This document shows positions 1 through 11,420 of a stretch of DNA of 64,000 bases, piece by piece; position 1 is the stretch's first letter; each line of letters opens with the position of its first letter. Both the position numbers and the translations under genes were made by a program. The notes under the pieces were generated by a model. The model searched no databases. It saw only the letters and a list, made by a program, of their open reading frames with translations, and was not told where the DNA came from. Origin of the DNA: Bemisia tabaci (taxonomy: Eukaryota > Arthropoda > Insecta > Hemiptera > Aleyrodidae); the NCBI RefSeq assembly GCF_918797505.1, contig NC_092795.1, positions 32,661,131-32,725,130 on the forward strand, written 5' to 3'.

Positions 1-742
1 ACAGCCGTTCAAGAGCTCTTATCAATCCTGTTCCCACATCCTCGCTGATTGTGAGACCAAGTGATGATCGGCAAAAGGAGGAGGGATTCGTCCGTATTTT
101 CCCTCTGGGTCGGGTCAAATTGAAATTAACGCATTGCGCACACGAACAACTTTATGGATTGAGTAATGGTTTTTGGAGGATACTGGTACCTGACACATCG
201 GCTTGAAGAGAATCCCAGTGAGAGAGGGATTGACTTGTATCAATTACTTCGAAAGTCATCGGCATTGCGAAATAAATAAAAGTTCCAATTAAGGAGGTGG
301 CCATCATGTTTGTACTCCATCCAACCGAGAACGAAAAAACCTAGGAGTGCTCATAATCCTAAAACCTTAAGCCTGGTCGTAAAATGAATACTATTAGTCA
401 GCCGAAAGAACCATTATAGCTTTGATTTAAAATTATCGTGACTTATTTGCTTGCTGAAAGTTCTTAGACACTACCACAATATATCCCCCTACAGCACGAA
501 CTTTCAGTAAAATGTTTGGTGAAAACATACCAAAAAGTAAAAAGTTTAAGTCGAATCGTGGTTTACGAGCACACGGTTGTGCAAATTATCATGAAAATTG
601 CTAGGAATTTCTTCCTGAGGCGTTAAGGTAATTCCCTGAAATTTTCATATCAAGGAGACCGGTACGAAACAGCTGACGTCATTGAGTTTCTTTCGATAAA
701 CACCGCCAAAAAGTGCCTGTAGAGCAGCCGAACAAGTTGGCG
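1..742. other. Unassigned AT-rich sequence
   Basis: No coding region, RNA gene or clear repeat recognised. Confidence 0.5.
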
Positions 743-904
743 AGTGGCGTGGCGTGAACTGCGATACATCGATTGATATTTAATTTAAACATATGGTAAA
801 GAATCGATTATTAAGGTGTTCGCTGCGAACACCTATTTATCGATCCTTTTCCATTGGTTTAAACGGCAGATCATTCGATATATCGCAAAGCACGCCACGC
901 CACT
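743..904. mobile_element. hAT-type fold-back MITE (GTGGCGTGGCGTGA family), copy 1
   Basis: The arms GTGGCGTGGCGTGAACTGCG (left) and CACGCCACGCCACT (right) are inverted. The centre holds AATCGATTATTAAGGTGTTC facing GAACACCTATTTATCGATCC. Related copies lie at 17918-18087 and 20692-20861, and a half copy at 50595-50710. Confidence 0.75.
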
Positions 905-2385
905 GAAGCACTGAACTAAACAGCATCCGCACACTCTCATAATGCAAGGAGAGGAGGTAGCATACGGCGAATGCGCCAACGACAATGCTCCTCCTCGGCC
1001 TGATAAGAGATAACGTAACACGTCACGGTGACGCCGCTGGTGCTGTGATAGCCGAGAGGTTAGGTCACACGGTGCCGGCCGGCCGGCCCAAAGTTGCCGA
1101 GGGAGGGGGAGAGGGGAGTCAGGGGCAGTTGATGGCCGCTCATTAGCGTTTCCCCTCCGAATGACTCCGAGGCATCAAATTTTATGACCACTAACGTTTC
1201 GCCACTCGTGACGTTACAAATTCGAGTCGTCCAACGACAGATTTGCTGAAATCGACTGCGCGCGGTGAAGAGTGCATGAAAAGTGGACCGGCTTCAACAG
1301 TAGCGCACCTACTTTGAACCGAGGATAATAGGCTTCACGTATTTTGTCTCCATGAAATTCACTCTTAAAGATAACGTTTAACGACTCACGTTTATGAATT
1401 TTTAGTAGGCAAAACTTTACAGCGACAAGTTGAATTGACAATTTCTTCAAACTCAATTTGATCCGAACGGACACCAATTCAAGCATTCTGACAAGTTCTT
1501 CCTCTTCAAAATTTGACGTGTGATACGAGTCGCGTAAGGCGCGACGAAAATTACAGTTAACCTATATCAAGTGCAGGGAGGGATTAGGGTAAGAGAAAGG
1601 GAGGTTCACGAAGGAGATTCACAGGAAAGCATCATCAACAGGACGATTTTACAGAGTCTCGAGTGAAATTCAACAGTAAAACTCCCGAAATAGGTCCTTG
1701 CAAGGGATAGAAATGATTTAAGTACCACCGCACTAAAAAAAAATACGGAGGAAAAAAATCTGTGACCTTTTACCTTAGGACCTGTATCCCTACTTGCAAG
1801 TTACGGTTACTTTTAACAAGGGTCTGTTCCCAAATGTATACTGTTGAATTTTACTTGAGATTCGTTTAAATGGGTAGTGGCGCTGGCCTCAGAATCGTGT
1901 TTTGATGTTTGATTGTTGGTAGATTAGCTAAAAATAATCAAATCACTCCACGCAGCAACCTTCTAAGGTCAATATTAAAAGAGACATTGCGCTTCGGAAA
2001 ATTTGGGTTCGGATGTCATCCACCAGAATGGAGAATTCGCAACAAAATGTTATTTCTTCATCTGAGAGTGCTTAACAAGCTAAGTTCGAAGTATTTTTCA
2101 TAATTATTTTCTGACATGGGAAATTGGAGAAAAATAGATTCAAAAGGTAGAAAATGCCGCCTGTGACGTCACTGCGGCATTTCCATTTGAACACATATAT
2201 TTTGGCAAATTAGGTTATTCTGTCATTATTTCGACCTCCAATGATTGTTCAATTAAGAAACCAAGGCTATCTTCGAGCTCAGTTTTCTTAATAGTTTCAT
2301 TTTAAACATGGAATGTACAACATTTCAGACACCAGCAAATTCTCCATTGGTGGTAAGAAGCTGATAAAGGGACGACTATGAAAAC
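905..2385. other. Unassigned sequence
   Basis: Mostly AT-rich. A GC-rich patch at 1030-1130 has several GGCC/GGCCGGCC palindromes. No conserved frame and no element with both ends visible. Confidence 0.4.
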
Positions 2386-2389
2386 GAAC

Positions 2390-2960
2390 CTAGGGCTTGA
2401 GGGCCGTCAGATGTCCATCCTCTACCGATAGGGGTTCCCTTGCGATCAGCGATGACCGGTGGTGGTTTGTTTTTTTTTTTTTTTTTTTTTTTTCTTTTTT
2501 CCGAATCGTGCGTTGGCCCCGAAATGCGGACAAGTGTTGTCTCTCCTGGAGTGGAGGTGGCTGTCGGAGAGCCGGACTCATATGGTCATAGTTGAATTGT
2601 AGAAATTGGCTCGGAGGACCAGGACAGGACCGGCGCGGCCCAGGCCAGCGCGCGCCCACTCTCCCTTTTAATAATATGCTCCTCCACCACCGCCACCACC
2701 ACCAGCACCATCGGCGTCCACATACGAGGCAGGTTTTCTCTAGGCGAGAGCGCACCGCGACCGGCCCCGGGCCCCAGCCTCCGCGCCCCAACCCACGGCC
2801 CCTCCGATCCACAACGCTTGTAACTATACCTTTGCCTGCCTTTCCTTGGCTCATGCCACAGACAAAATGTCTCCAGGACTAGGGTTCTCCGCTTAGCCAT
2901 TGATAGAGCTCGCGCATCGGATGTTGAGACAAACGTCAATCTCTGATTAGCTCTGAATTG
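2390..2960. other. GC-rich low-complexity block with T-run and CCACCN repeats
   Basis: A run of more than 20 T at 2470-2493 is followed by a GC-rich stretch with (CCACCR)n near 2674-2710. Overlapping open frames on both strands come from this composition and show no domain. A CpG-rich regulatory block is possible but unsupported. Confidence 0.35.
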
Positions 2961-3025
2961 CCACCTCTCAACAGGTTAATACATGCAGTCAGATGGCACC
3001 ACTGATGACGGGTGATTTATACAAA

Positions 3026-3254
3026 GGCCTGGATACACGCTCAAATTTCCGTCAATTTCTAATCAAAATGATGACAAAAATGACAGTCGAGAGTTATCTA
3101 AATTGTTATCTAAAATTAATCAAAACAGCGGGTTGATTGAAATAAGCATGATATGAGCACGGTTCTGTGGAGATCAGATGACGGATGGGACCCAAAGTTC
3201 CATCATCTACCATTTGATCGGAAATTGATGGAGATTTGAGCGTGTATCCAAGCC
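3026..3254. mobile_element. MITE with ~30-bp inverted ends (GGATACACGCTCAAAT)
   Basis: GGCCTGGATACACGCTCAAA at the left end is the inverse of TTTGAGCGTGTATCCAAGCC at the right end, with TTTCCGTCAATTTC against GAAATTGATGGAGA just inside. About 229 bp, non-coding. Single copy in the window. Confidence 0.7.
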
Positions 3255-3616
3255 TCAACACTTAAACGTTTGTTTCAACAAACACTGGGAAAAAAACACA
3301 TTGGATCTAGAGTCCAGACTCTTGAAAACATTGACAAGAAAAGGACTCTTGATTCAATCAGATTTAAGCTTAAATCAAAAGAAAATCCGCTCAAATTAAG
3401 AGGCTTGGTTCTTGATTTAAGCTTAAATCTGACTGAATCAAGAGTATTTTTTCTTGTCGATGTATTTAAGAGTCTGGACTCTAGATCCAATGTGTTTTTT
3501 TTCCCCAGTGAACGATGCGCGAGCTTTTAGATCGGTTAATCAAAGTTTGATTGATCGAAAATTAAATTTCTGATTAATTTTCAAGTCAAACTTCTGTACG
3601 TTTAAGTGTTAAACAT
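3255..3616. mobile_element. Possible outer element interrupted by a CACTGG MITE
   Basis: CAACACTTAAACGTTTG near 3256 is the approximate inverse of ACGTTTAAGTGTTAAAC at 3599-3615. The CACTGG MITE at 3283-3510 lies between them, so the outer sequence is probably an older element. Confidence 0.4.
3283..3510. mobile_element. CACTGG fold-back MITE, copy 1
   Basis: Nearly the whole 228 bp is an inverted repeat: CACTGGGAAAAAAACACATT at the left against AATGTGTTTTTTTTCCCCAG(TG) at the right. Inner landmarks are GGATCTAGAGTCCAGACTCT and its inverse, then GATTTAAGCTTAAATC on both sides. Other copies: 8550-8813, 44788-45032 and 45513-45738; an arm only at 43593. Non-autonomous, with TA target duplication where it can be read. 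Confidence 0.88.
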
Positions 3617-3619
3617 TTC

Positions 3620-4440
3620 AATCGCATTAGGCGTGTGATTTCAGGAGATAACATGTGCTTCGGTGCTCTATTTCCTACCCGGTCTAGCAGAGGCGATTCT
3701 TGAAAGTTGGCGACGCTGTTATCCCTCTATTTTAATGCATGTAAAACAATCTATTCCCGATTTTTGATATGGCAGCTTGCTTCACCTAAAATCGGTATAT
3801 TTAATGAATTTGAATGGAGGAAAAACTATGTTGCCGACCTGCATAATCGCCACTGCAGTCTAGTGACACATTGCAATATGCAATGCATCACCGCGATCAG
3901 TGCAACTTGCGAGGTGGGTAATCAAAGACTTCTCTTGGAATTCATTTGAAAGAATTGAGTATATGTAAGACAGCCTGTCTCGATAGAGATCGATTGTTTA
4001 AAGTACATTAAAATTGACGAAATACACTGTTACCGCGCTGGAGATTGCCACTGGAAATCAAGAGTTATGCGGCGCTGAAAAAAGTGGGCGAATAGGTGGT
4101 CTCACGACTCAAAAAGGAGTTAAAATTGCATATTGCGCGGTGAAGAATTGGAGGGAACTGAAAGATTGTTCCCATCCCAACGACAACCTGCAGTTCGAAT
4201 TATAAAAAAGATGATGGCAGAATGGATAGGAAGTTCATGACTTATTTCCTCTGAGAGAATGAACAAGCTTTGCAACACGAACATACCTATATTAAGACCA
4301 TAATCATGCAACTTGTATGTAGGTATCAACAAGTGCAAAATGTTCTCGCTATGAATGTCAGCATAACATTCTCAGCCCATTGAAACCACTACAGTATTTG
4401 CGAAATATCCCAAGCGTTTTCTCGAATTTGGAAACGACTC
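3620..4440. other. Unassigned sequence
   Basis: AT-rich; short frames only; nothing recognised. Confidence 0.4.
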
Positions 4441-4441
4441 A

Positions 4442-5035
4442 TCAAACTCCTAAACCACGTGTCTCGTTTGCCGTGTTTAAAAATTCCAGCTCCAGTTTTA
4501 TTTTTTTGGCAGGAGAACAAATAAGCATCATTCCTTGGAAACACGGAATTTCTATCGTAGAAAGAGGATAAATCACGGAAGTTTGAATGATACAATCGAC
4601 GTTCAGCAGTTTTTTCCGTTTAAAAAATGAAGTATGACAGGAAGTTTGAAACGTCGAAAACCGGGATACGTGGTTGGGGAGTTTCACCATCGTTGTGATA
4701 TTGACTGGCGAGTTTCTCACAGCGGAGTCGGGAAGTTGAGTCGTGACCTTCAGACCACGTAGACATTGCACTCGTACACTCACGGATTCGATTTCACTTG
4801 GTTCACGTACCGATTTCAGGAAATATTTCCAACGAACTCCTATGAGCTCTCCAATATCGCTAGGAAAATGCAACCTCTGGCGTAATTCCGTAGAAGAAGA
4901 GGTAAAAGCATGGACGATTTCAGAAGAAGAAATTCCGGTGCGGTCTTGAACAGAAGTAAATCGTTCAAATACAAACTGTAAACTGACAATATCGGTAGGG
5001 TTACGAATATTTTGCGTCCTTGTCACAAGATGGAA
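4442..5035 (-). CDS. Unrecognised open frame behind a strong splice acceptor (possible exon)
   Basis: On the minus strand the sequence TTTTCTTTCCCCAG|TTCCAT gives a very good acceptor with the exon starting at 5035. From there one frame stays open for about 197 codons, to 4442, longer than usual for this AT-rich DNA. It begins FHLVTRTQNIRNPTDIVSL; I recognise no domain, signal peptide or membrane segment. It lies 263 bases from the candidate first exon's donor at 5300. It may be a coding exon with an unseen donor (GTACGT at about 4810 is one option), a non-coding RNA exon, or chance. Confidence 0.25.
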   Translation of the reverse strand, partial: FHLVTRTQNIRNPTDIVSLQFVFERFTSVQDRTGISSSEIVHAFTSSSTELRQRLHFPSDIGELIGVRWKYFLKSVREPSEIESVSVRVQCLRGLKVTTQLPDSAVRNSPVNITTMVKLPNHVSRFSTFQTSCHTSFFKRKKLLNVDCIIQTSVIYPLSTIEIPCFQGMMLICSPAKKIKLELEFLNTANETRGLGV

Positions 5036-5299
5036 CTGGGGAAAGAAAAGATGGAGAAAAACTATGGTGTATGGATTGTAGTGAATCTCAAGAAATTTGA
5101 AGAGAAGTCACATAGAACAGCACCATTCACGAGCAATTCATTCATTTATATCCTTATCAATGGGGCCAATTGACGATTCATACACGTGTAATTGATGTGA
5201 CATTCATCCAGCCTTCCCTTTTACTTAGTTCTAAAACAACACATCTGGGAAATCGCCACTGTGACTACATCGACATCGAGATCGAGATGGGCGACTCAC

Positions 5300-5562
5300 C
5301 TGCAATTTGAGCGACGGAAACGACAAAAAAATCCACAGGAAAACTGATTAATCCGGGCTGGGTCCCACAAACTATAAGCACACACGCACTGGACACTTCT
5401 GGTGTTCACCACTGGGCACTGGGAGGGAGGCTTTTCCGTGGAAAGCGGGTCGAAACACGTGGCTTGACCGAAAATCGGCCTTGGAGAACTGAACTGCTCA
5501 GGCACAGGGAGGCGCGGAGGCCGGCACTGAATGGCGCGCGACCGATGCGAGAACACACACTG
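5300..5562 (-). promoter_or_regulatory. Candidate promoter and first (5' UTR) exon, minus strand
   Basis: The stretch 5440-5760 is CpG-rich against AT-rich surroundings. On the minus strand an arthropod-type initiator TCAGTG lies at about 5562. A perfect donor CAG|GTGAGT has its last exon base at 5300. No ATG is seen in the open frame between them, so it would be 5' UTR. A gene read from here would run toward the left edge. This is inferred from base composition and splice consensus only. Confidence 0.38.
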
Positions 5563-5734
5563 ACGCGTCGGCCGAGTTGATGAATGAAACTCGGATGCCG
5601 CCCCCCTCCACTCGGCCCCGCTACTATCCGACGCCGTTCATTCAGCTCTCGAGGCCTTCGCCCGGCGTTGCCACGTCTCACGCGCGCTCCTCAATGGGTC
5701 CCCTCCCGCCCCGCCAGTGCGAGGGGAGACCGGG

Positions 5735-6480
5735 CCGCGGCGCACATGCGGCACTTTACTAGGGACAAAATGGACACTTGGCCCATTGGATTCCAAGACG
5801 ATTTTTCCGAGTCAAAATCAATAAGGACTTAATATGGATTGCATTTTGCAAAAAGGAACCAGAAGCAGTGCAATGTTGCTAAGATTTTGCGACTTCATGC
5901 ATCGCAATATAACTATTGGAATCCTAGAAAAATATAGAATTTACAAGGAAATTTTTGTCCGAAGTTTTTAGCAAGTAAAATAGAGACTTTTTATGGATAA
6001 TCAAGTTTTTTTCCAAGACAAAAGAAGCTGCATAATCTTAGCAACATTACCATGCTCCTGGTTCCTTTTGACAAAATGCAATCCGTATGATTCTGATTGT
6101 TATCCATAATTTCCGCACAATTTGTTTGATTTAATGACCCTAAAACTGCTTCAGTGCTGTGCGTACCTTTTTCGTACACGTTGGGGACCATTCATAAAAT
6201 AAAGTAATGCTCTGGGAAGGGGGGAGGATTCGACCCTTACCGGGCCACGCCGCACATGCAGCACTTAAGTAGAGACAATATGGACACTAGGCCCATTGGA
6301 TTCCAGGACGATTTTGCCGAGTCAAAATCGAGGACTTTTAAAGTAATTTTGATTAATGAAATCGATGGATTTCCGCACAATTTGCTTGATACAACACCCC
6401 TAAAACTGCCTTAGTGCTGGACGTACTTTTTCCCACACATTGGGGACCGTTCATAAAATAAAGGGATTCGACCCTTACCG
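5735..6480. repeat. Local tandem duplication, first unit carrying an inserted palindrome
   Basis: The segment 5735-5830 recurs at 6241-6345 (shared GCGCACATG/GCAGCACTT..GGACACT.GGCCCATTGGATTCCA). The segment 6113-6200 recurs at 6376-6460 (shared CCCTAAAACTGC, TTGGGGACC.TTCATAAAATA). Unit 1 is longer because it contains the 5834-6087 hairpin; unit 2 lacks it. Confidence 0.75.
5834..6087. mobile_element. Fold-back element (GGATTGCATTTTGCAAAAAG)
   Basis: ATGGATTGCATTTTGCAAAA at the left pairs with TTTTGACAAAATGCAATCCG at the right, then AGGAACCAGAAGCA with TGCTCCTGGTTCCT, and TGTTGCTAAGATT with AATCTTAGCAACA. About 254 bp, non-coding. Absent from the second unit of the local duplication. Confidence 0.8.
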
Positions 6481-6834
6481 GGGGGGGGGGGGGGGGGCAC
6501 CGGATCTGACCCTATGTTACGGGCGGAAGGGTAACGCAGGGTTACATAAATTGGGTCGGCTAATGTGACGCCTGTTCATTACGCCTGTAATTATTGTTTC
6601 ATGCTCATTTTTTGTTATTCGGGAAAAACGTTCGGATCACTCATTTCGTCTTCATTTTTGCATCTATTCATACTTCTCACAGATAAAAAGTAAGGAAATA
6701 ACAGCTTGATTTTTGCTTCCATTAATATTTTTCACAGATAAAAAGTAAGGAAACAACCGTTGATTAGAGTCTCTTACTTCTGACGGGACAATGGGGGGGA
6801 GGGGGGCGTTACGTACTATTTTTAGGGGATGCAG
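6480..6834. repeat. G-run bounded repeat sequence
   Basis: Starts with a run of about 18 G. It contains two copies of TTTCACAGATAAAAAGTAAGGAAA-like sequence about 60 bases apart (6674-6700 and 6730-6755). Probably part of a decayed G-ended DNA transposon, since the same kind of CCATGAAAT/TTACGTA-rich sequence continues to 6965. Confidence 0.4.
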
Positions 6835-6965
6835 ACCTGTGTTGCGGGTACATAACGGACGATGGGGAGGAGAGCTATATTTTCAGCGTACTGTATTTCA
6901 TGGATGACCCCTTTATTTTTCTTATATCTATACGTGAATAAGAAAATGTTCAAAATCAAGTTGAT
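6835..6965 (-). repeat. Repeat X, uninterrupted copy (empty site)
   Basis: The minus strand reads TAAAGGGGTCATCCATGAAA, then TACAGTACGCTG, then TTATGTACCCGCAACACAG. The same words appear at 43668-43701 and 44731-44786, split there by a 1,029-bp element. This copy therefore preserves the unoccupied target TA at 6894-6895. Confidence 0.85.
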
Positions 6966-7039
6966 TATACTTAAAGAACAAAAACTTTTTAATGGTGAGG
7001 CTAAAATCCGAATTTACGTATGGGCAACGCAGTGTGCGG

Positions 7040-7480
7040 CGCCCCGCGAGTGGAAAGGGGGGGGGGGGAGGGGGCTCGCCGTGGGCCGCCGCCGCCGCGC
7101 CGGCACAGGAAATGATGTATAATAGCCGCGCGTCGAGCCAGATAGTCAGCTCACCAGTTCAAATAAAGAATTTAATTCATAAAAAATTACGAGAAACCAA
7201 CGGCGCGGCGAGGCGGGGGCCGCGGGCGAAGGGAGGGGTAAGAGGGGGGGCCGGCTACGAAAATAGTAATAAACGTCGAGCCTGACCGGAGGAATCGATT
7301 GCTTAATGATTATTACCTGAGCCGCGGCCGCGGTTGTCCGGGCCGGCGATAAACGCGATACCCCTGCCCGGTGCCGGGCCCCGTTTTCCGCCGCGTCTTT
7401 CCCGCGGACCCCGGGCCCGGCCACTTCCTGTCCAGGGGACCCGCCAAATCCTCCAGCCGCTGCTTTGTTCCACGCCAATC
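7040..7480. other. CpG- and GC-rich island
   Basis: Dense GC with CCGCCGCCGCCGCGCCGG, GCGGCCGCGG and interspersed AT blocks (TTGCTTAATGATTATTACC). Overlapping frames on both strands show no domain. The mix of GC-rich sequence with TAAT-type homeodomain cores resembles a conserved regulatory element; this is an inference. Confidence 0.25.
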
Positions 7481-7963
7481 AGATGGGACAACGCAAAGCT
7501 GGGTTTCCTCCAGTTCAGTGTTCGCAACTCACCTTTGAGTTTTAGGAGCCAAGTGGCGCATGAAGCCCGATTTTTGGGCACCATTGAAGATTTTTTAGGG
7601 GCCAAATTTACTTTTTGCCTACATGTTACGGCGCATTTAGTGAAAAGTTAGATGCAAGATGTTTTCGTAACTGAACTAGTAAAACTTGGGGAAGACAAAA
7701 GCGCAAAGGATGAAATCGTGAAGAATAGAAAAAGCTTTTACTTGTAGTGCTGAAAATTTCGAATAATCACCTGATATGAAAATTCAGATTTTTAGGGGAC
7801 GCGTTGGCGCAGAGCCTTCATTTTTTAGGCGCCATGGCCGATTTGGGGACGCATTTGGCGCGTTGGCGCCTGTGAGTTTCGAGCACTGCTCCAGTTCCTG
7901 AGCAGGGTATCCCATGGGTTTCAGCCGTTCGGGGCCGTCCCTCGATTACGTAACTCTAGGAGT

Positions 7964-8140
7964 CAGGATGTCTACTAAAACAGGCTGGTCAAAAATCGGT
8001 GCTTTTACAGTACTTTTCCACTACATTCCCAAGAAATTCAGTACCTCCTCAATAGAAAAATTCAGTACTTCTTCAGTACGTCCGTTTGACAAAATTCGAC
8101 GAATTTTAAAAATTTGAATTTCTCGCTTAAATTGTGAAAG
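7964..8140 (+). mobile_element. TCAGTAC-word element (CAGGGTGTCTAC family 1), 5' part
   Basis: Begins CAGGATGTCTACTAAAACAG, followed by repeated CAGTAC/AGTACTT words. Breaks off after AATTTCTCGCTTAAATTGTG; the CCGGAC half is missing. Confidence 0.8.
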
Positions 8141-8372
8141 AGATGACAAAAACAAATAACCACTTGTGTGCGTCGTATTTCCGACCTATCCCACCAAATC
8201 TCACGCCAAGTCGCGCGACGCGCGTTGCGTGCAACCCCGAAGCCATCCCTCGCGAGATCAACCCCTTACAGTCTCATTCTCTCATTCACGTTTCCCATTC
8301 ACTTCCTCACACACTCGTCCCACGATCCTCTCCCCTGGCTCCGCACCCCGCATCTTTTTCCGGTATTAAATA

Positions 8373-8555
8373 GATCGCGTTCAGCAAAAAGGAACCGAGT
8401 CAAATCAACAATTGCCAAATTTCACCAAAAATTCGTTCTTGGCCACAAAAACAACAGCGTGGATTTTTATGAAAATTTCAGAAGACGTCATCCGTGACGA
8501 GAAGCAAATCCCTCGAAAATTTCGAAAGAATCCATAGAGCCTTCTCCTGCACTGG

Positions 8556-8597
<42 letters not shown>

Positions 8598-8890
8598 ACA
8601 TTGGATCTAGAAAGTCTAGACTCTTCAAATACATTGACAAGAAAAAGGACTCTTGATTCAATCAGATTTAAGCTTAAATCAAAAGAAAATCCGCTCAAAT
8701 TAAGAGGCTTGGTTCTTGATTTAAGCAAAAATCCGATTGAATCAAGAGTATTTTTTCTTGTCGATGTTTTCAAGAGTCTGGACTCTAGATACAATGTGTT
8801 TTTTTTTCCAGTGTATAATAAAATAAATCGTTGGCTGAAATTTGGCATCGACTGATGTGACTCGGTTCCTTTCTGCTTAACGCGGTCCAA
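8373..8890. mobile_element. Fold-back element (GCGTTAAGCAGAAAGGAACC family) interrupted by a CACTGG MITE
   Basis: GATCGCGTTCAGCAAAAAGG at the left is the inverse of the right end CTTTCTGCTTAACGCGGTCC, with AATTGCCAAATTTC facing GAAATTTGGCATC inside. The CACTGG MITE at 8550-8813 sits in the middle. A related uninterrupted copy is at 29791-30049. Confidence 0.8.
8550..8813. mobile_element. CACTGG fold-back MITE, copy 2 (with 41-base A-run)
   Basis: Same arms and inner landmarks as the copy at 3283. The left A-tract has grown to about 41 A (8556-8596), against 7-10 in other copies. The right end TTTTCCAGTG is followed by TATAATA. Confidence 0.87.
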
Positions 8891-9451
8891 ATTAATCTGG
8901 CACTTGGTGCTTGGTCCCGGTAATCAGCTTAGCCTTTTTCGATCGGGCTGGGATTCGCTCCCGAAAAACGGGCCCATTGTTTCGACGCTGCGACGGCAGA
9001 TGGCGCGGAGGCGCGAGTCTTTCCGGCTTACGACAACCACCCGACTCCGGAATGAATCCAGGGGAGTTGCGAGGTTTATGGTGAGGACCGCAGATTAAAC
9101 GAGACCCTCGAGGTGGTGGGGTAGTGGGGGGGGGGGGAAGGGGAGGAAATTAAAACTTTTATTGGAGATCAACGTGAACGCGTAGGGTCGGCGACAAATC
9201 GAATGCCACAAGTTATGATTTCCCGACTAATCTTGAACCGGCGACATCCGGCATGCACAGCACCAGGCTCGTCGAGAATCTGTCGATCCCTTGGCGTAGA
9301 GGGCGTATCTCGATTTCTGCATGGTCCCCAAAAAGCATAAAATTATATATAACACGGGGCTCATGGGGAAATTGAGGCACGCCTTTACGTCAGAAGGGCG
9401 ACGGATTGGAGTGACTCCGTACGTCGCTCTCATATTCATAGTATCTAAAAA

Positions 9452-9766
9452 CAGGGTGACAAATTTTGCTGGATCTCAAAGTTACCGGACTTTTCACTGA
9501 CTTTTCAGGGATTTTGGACGTTCCCTTCCCGTTCCCTTTCTTTTCAAAAATATTTGTTCTATGATTTCTCAAAAATATTCCCTTCACCAAAAATTTTAAA
9601 CGCTGAGCTCTTTCTTAAAACGGATAAGAGTTAAAAGTTTTAGTTAGAAGAGAAAATTTCAGAGTTGTACAAAACCCTGACCTTATATGTTTTGCATTCC
9701 CTGAATTCTTCGGGTTTCCCTGAGTGGTTCAGGATTTACCTGACGTTTCAAGAACTTGTTGCCCTG
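9452..9766. mobile_element. CTGACTTTTC-word element (CAGGGTG family 2)
   Basis: Left end CAGGGTGACAAATTTTG; right end CTTGTTGCCCTG. The inside repeats words of the type CTGACTTTTCAGGGATTTT and CCCTGAATTC. Fragments of the same family: 17678-17763 (and its duplicate), 30155-30784, 37105-37185 and 39385-39460. Confidence 0.65.
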
Positions 9767-9779
9767 AAATAGATCCTAT

Positions 9780-11420
9780 TAAAATTAAGTTGAATCTGTA
9801 ATGGAAGTAAGCAAACATCGAGAGATCGAAAAAATTCCGAATAGAAAACCTGAGGTCAAGTTGAGGCCAAGAAAAAGTCCGAACGAGGTAATTAACAGCT
9901 CTATTTGACTAAACGAATGTTGGATTCGCATAATTTCAGCTGCATTGCAGAGTTTACAAAACGCATTTTTTCTAAAACAACTACTGACACGTGTCTCTAT
10001 ATGCGTGGTGGATCTATTTTCTGCCGAAAATTCGAGGCGAAACCTGTATGTGTGACCAGATCTGGATCTGGGGGAAAAGACCTTAAGTTACGGGAGAGAA
10101 TTTTCCATAACTTTTTTCAGACCATAAATTTTTGAGATTTTTGGTCAGACCTGCGCCAAAATTTCCAGATTTTTGTCATTCGTGCATTTGCAAAAAGTTA
10201 GAGGTGATTTTCTCTCGGAGGATAAGGTCCCTCATCACAGATCTAGTCACATTCTAGGCAAATAATTGCAGAACACACGGAAATTAATTTTGTAATCAAC
10301 GTGACTAAAGTAGACACCGGGTATGTGGCAAGCGGGAACATTGAATTAATGAAAAAGTCAAACTTGCATGAATGGTTGCTCCGTTTTAAAAAATTAAAAA
10401 TTTAAGACTCTATGCCAGAAACATGAAAGCAGGCCAGATTTTTTTTAAGTGTCATATACCTAGAAATGATATTACCAAAATACCGAACTTGACGATTGAC
10501 TTAATCGCTTTTAAAGCTTTCTACACCCTCCAAAAGTTACCTCTTCGCGCGATGATGTTGTGTTGGTGTGCGTTTAATACGATGTGACACTTTCTGAAGC
10601 TGGGGTTATCGGAGGCACTAAAAGAAAGTGTATCCAGTTACTTCACCAAGAGTTACTTGACGGATGCGTAAAACGAGAGCCGGAAATGGAATAGAAATAA
10701 AATCGAATATGATTGATGTGCCGGCACGCTAGCTGGCAGTGACTTAAACGACATTTCGAATTTCCGGTATGGACAAACATTAATAATGCTCCGACCCTCT
10801 TGATAAAATCTGTGATCGATTTGCTTCTGTCTTCGGGGAACGATGACAAGCGAGCTGTTCTACGGACAAATTACACGCATCCAGAATTCTTATCTAATTT
10901 GAAAAATTCAGATCGAGGGTATGTCCATGAAATAACGTCAGGATTTTTTCACGATTATTTTACCCCTCCCTATCAACGTGCCAGATTTCCTGCCACCCTT
11001 CTTTGGAGTGGTTTGCTAGGCATTTCTAGAAACCTCCTCTTCTTGACCTCATTTCTGGACAGATGGACAACCCTTAACGAAGGAAACACTTGATTTTCTT
11101 GCATTGAGAATGTGTCACTAGGACTGAAACAGTGCGCACCAAACAACTATTTCACACCGATGAGATGAAAGTTCTAAGGAAGATAGCGGGTTTTACACTT
11201 TGGGATCGGCAGACCAGCGAGTCCATCAGGGATGCTCTTGGGGTGCGAGATGTAGGCAAGTGGACGTGTGGAGTGTGAGGAGAGAAAAGGATGTGGTCGG
11301 TTCATGTTGACCGAATGGATGAAGAGAGAGACTAACGAAAATTTGTATGACCGCACAACCCTTAGGGAAAATGATCACCTGGACGACCGCCTAAGAGATG
11401 GGCACAAAGTTGGGTCTCTC
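9780..11420. other. Unassigned AT-rich sequence
   Basis: Short frames only, none with a domain. No terminal repeats recognised. Confidence 0.4.

Noticed and set aside
2390..2939. Overlapping frames on both strands with His/Pro/Trp-rich products
   Set aside because: They come from a GC-rich low-complexity stretch with CCACC repeats and a T-run; no domain, no splice support.
7040..7605. Open frames of 97-110 codons in the GC-rich island
   Set aside because: Present in several overlapping frames on both strands, as expected from GC-rich DNA with few stop codons; no domain.
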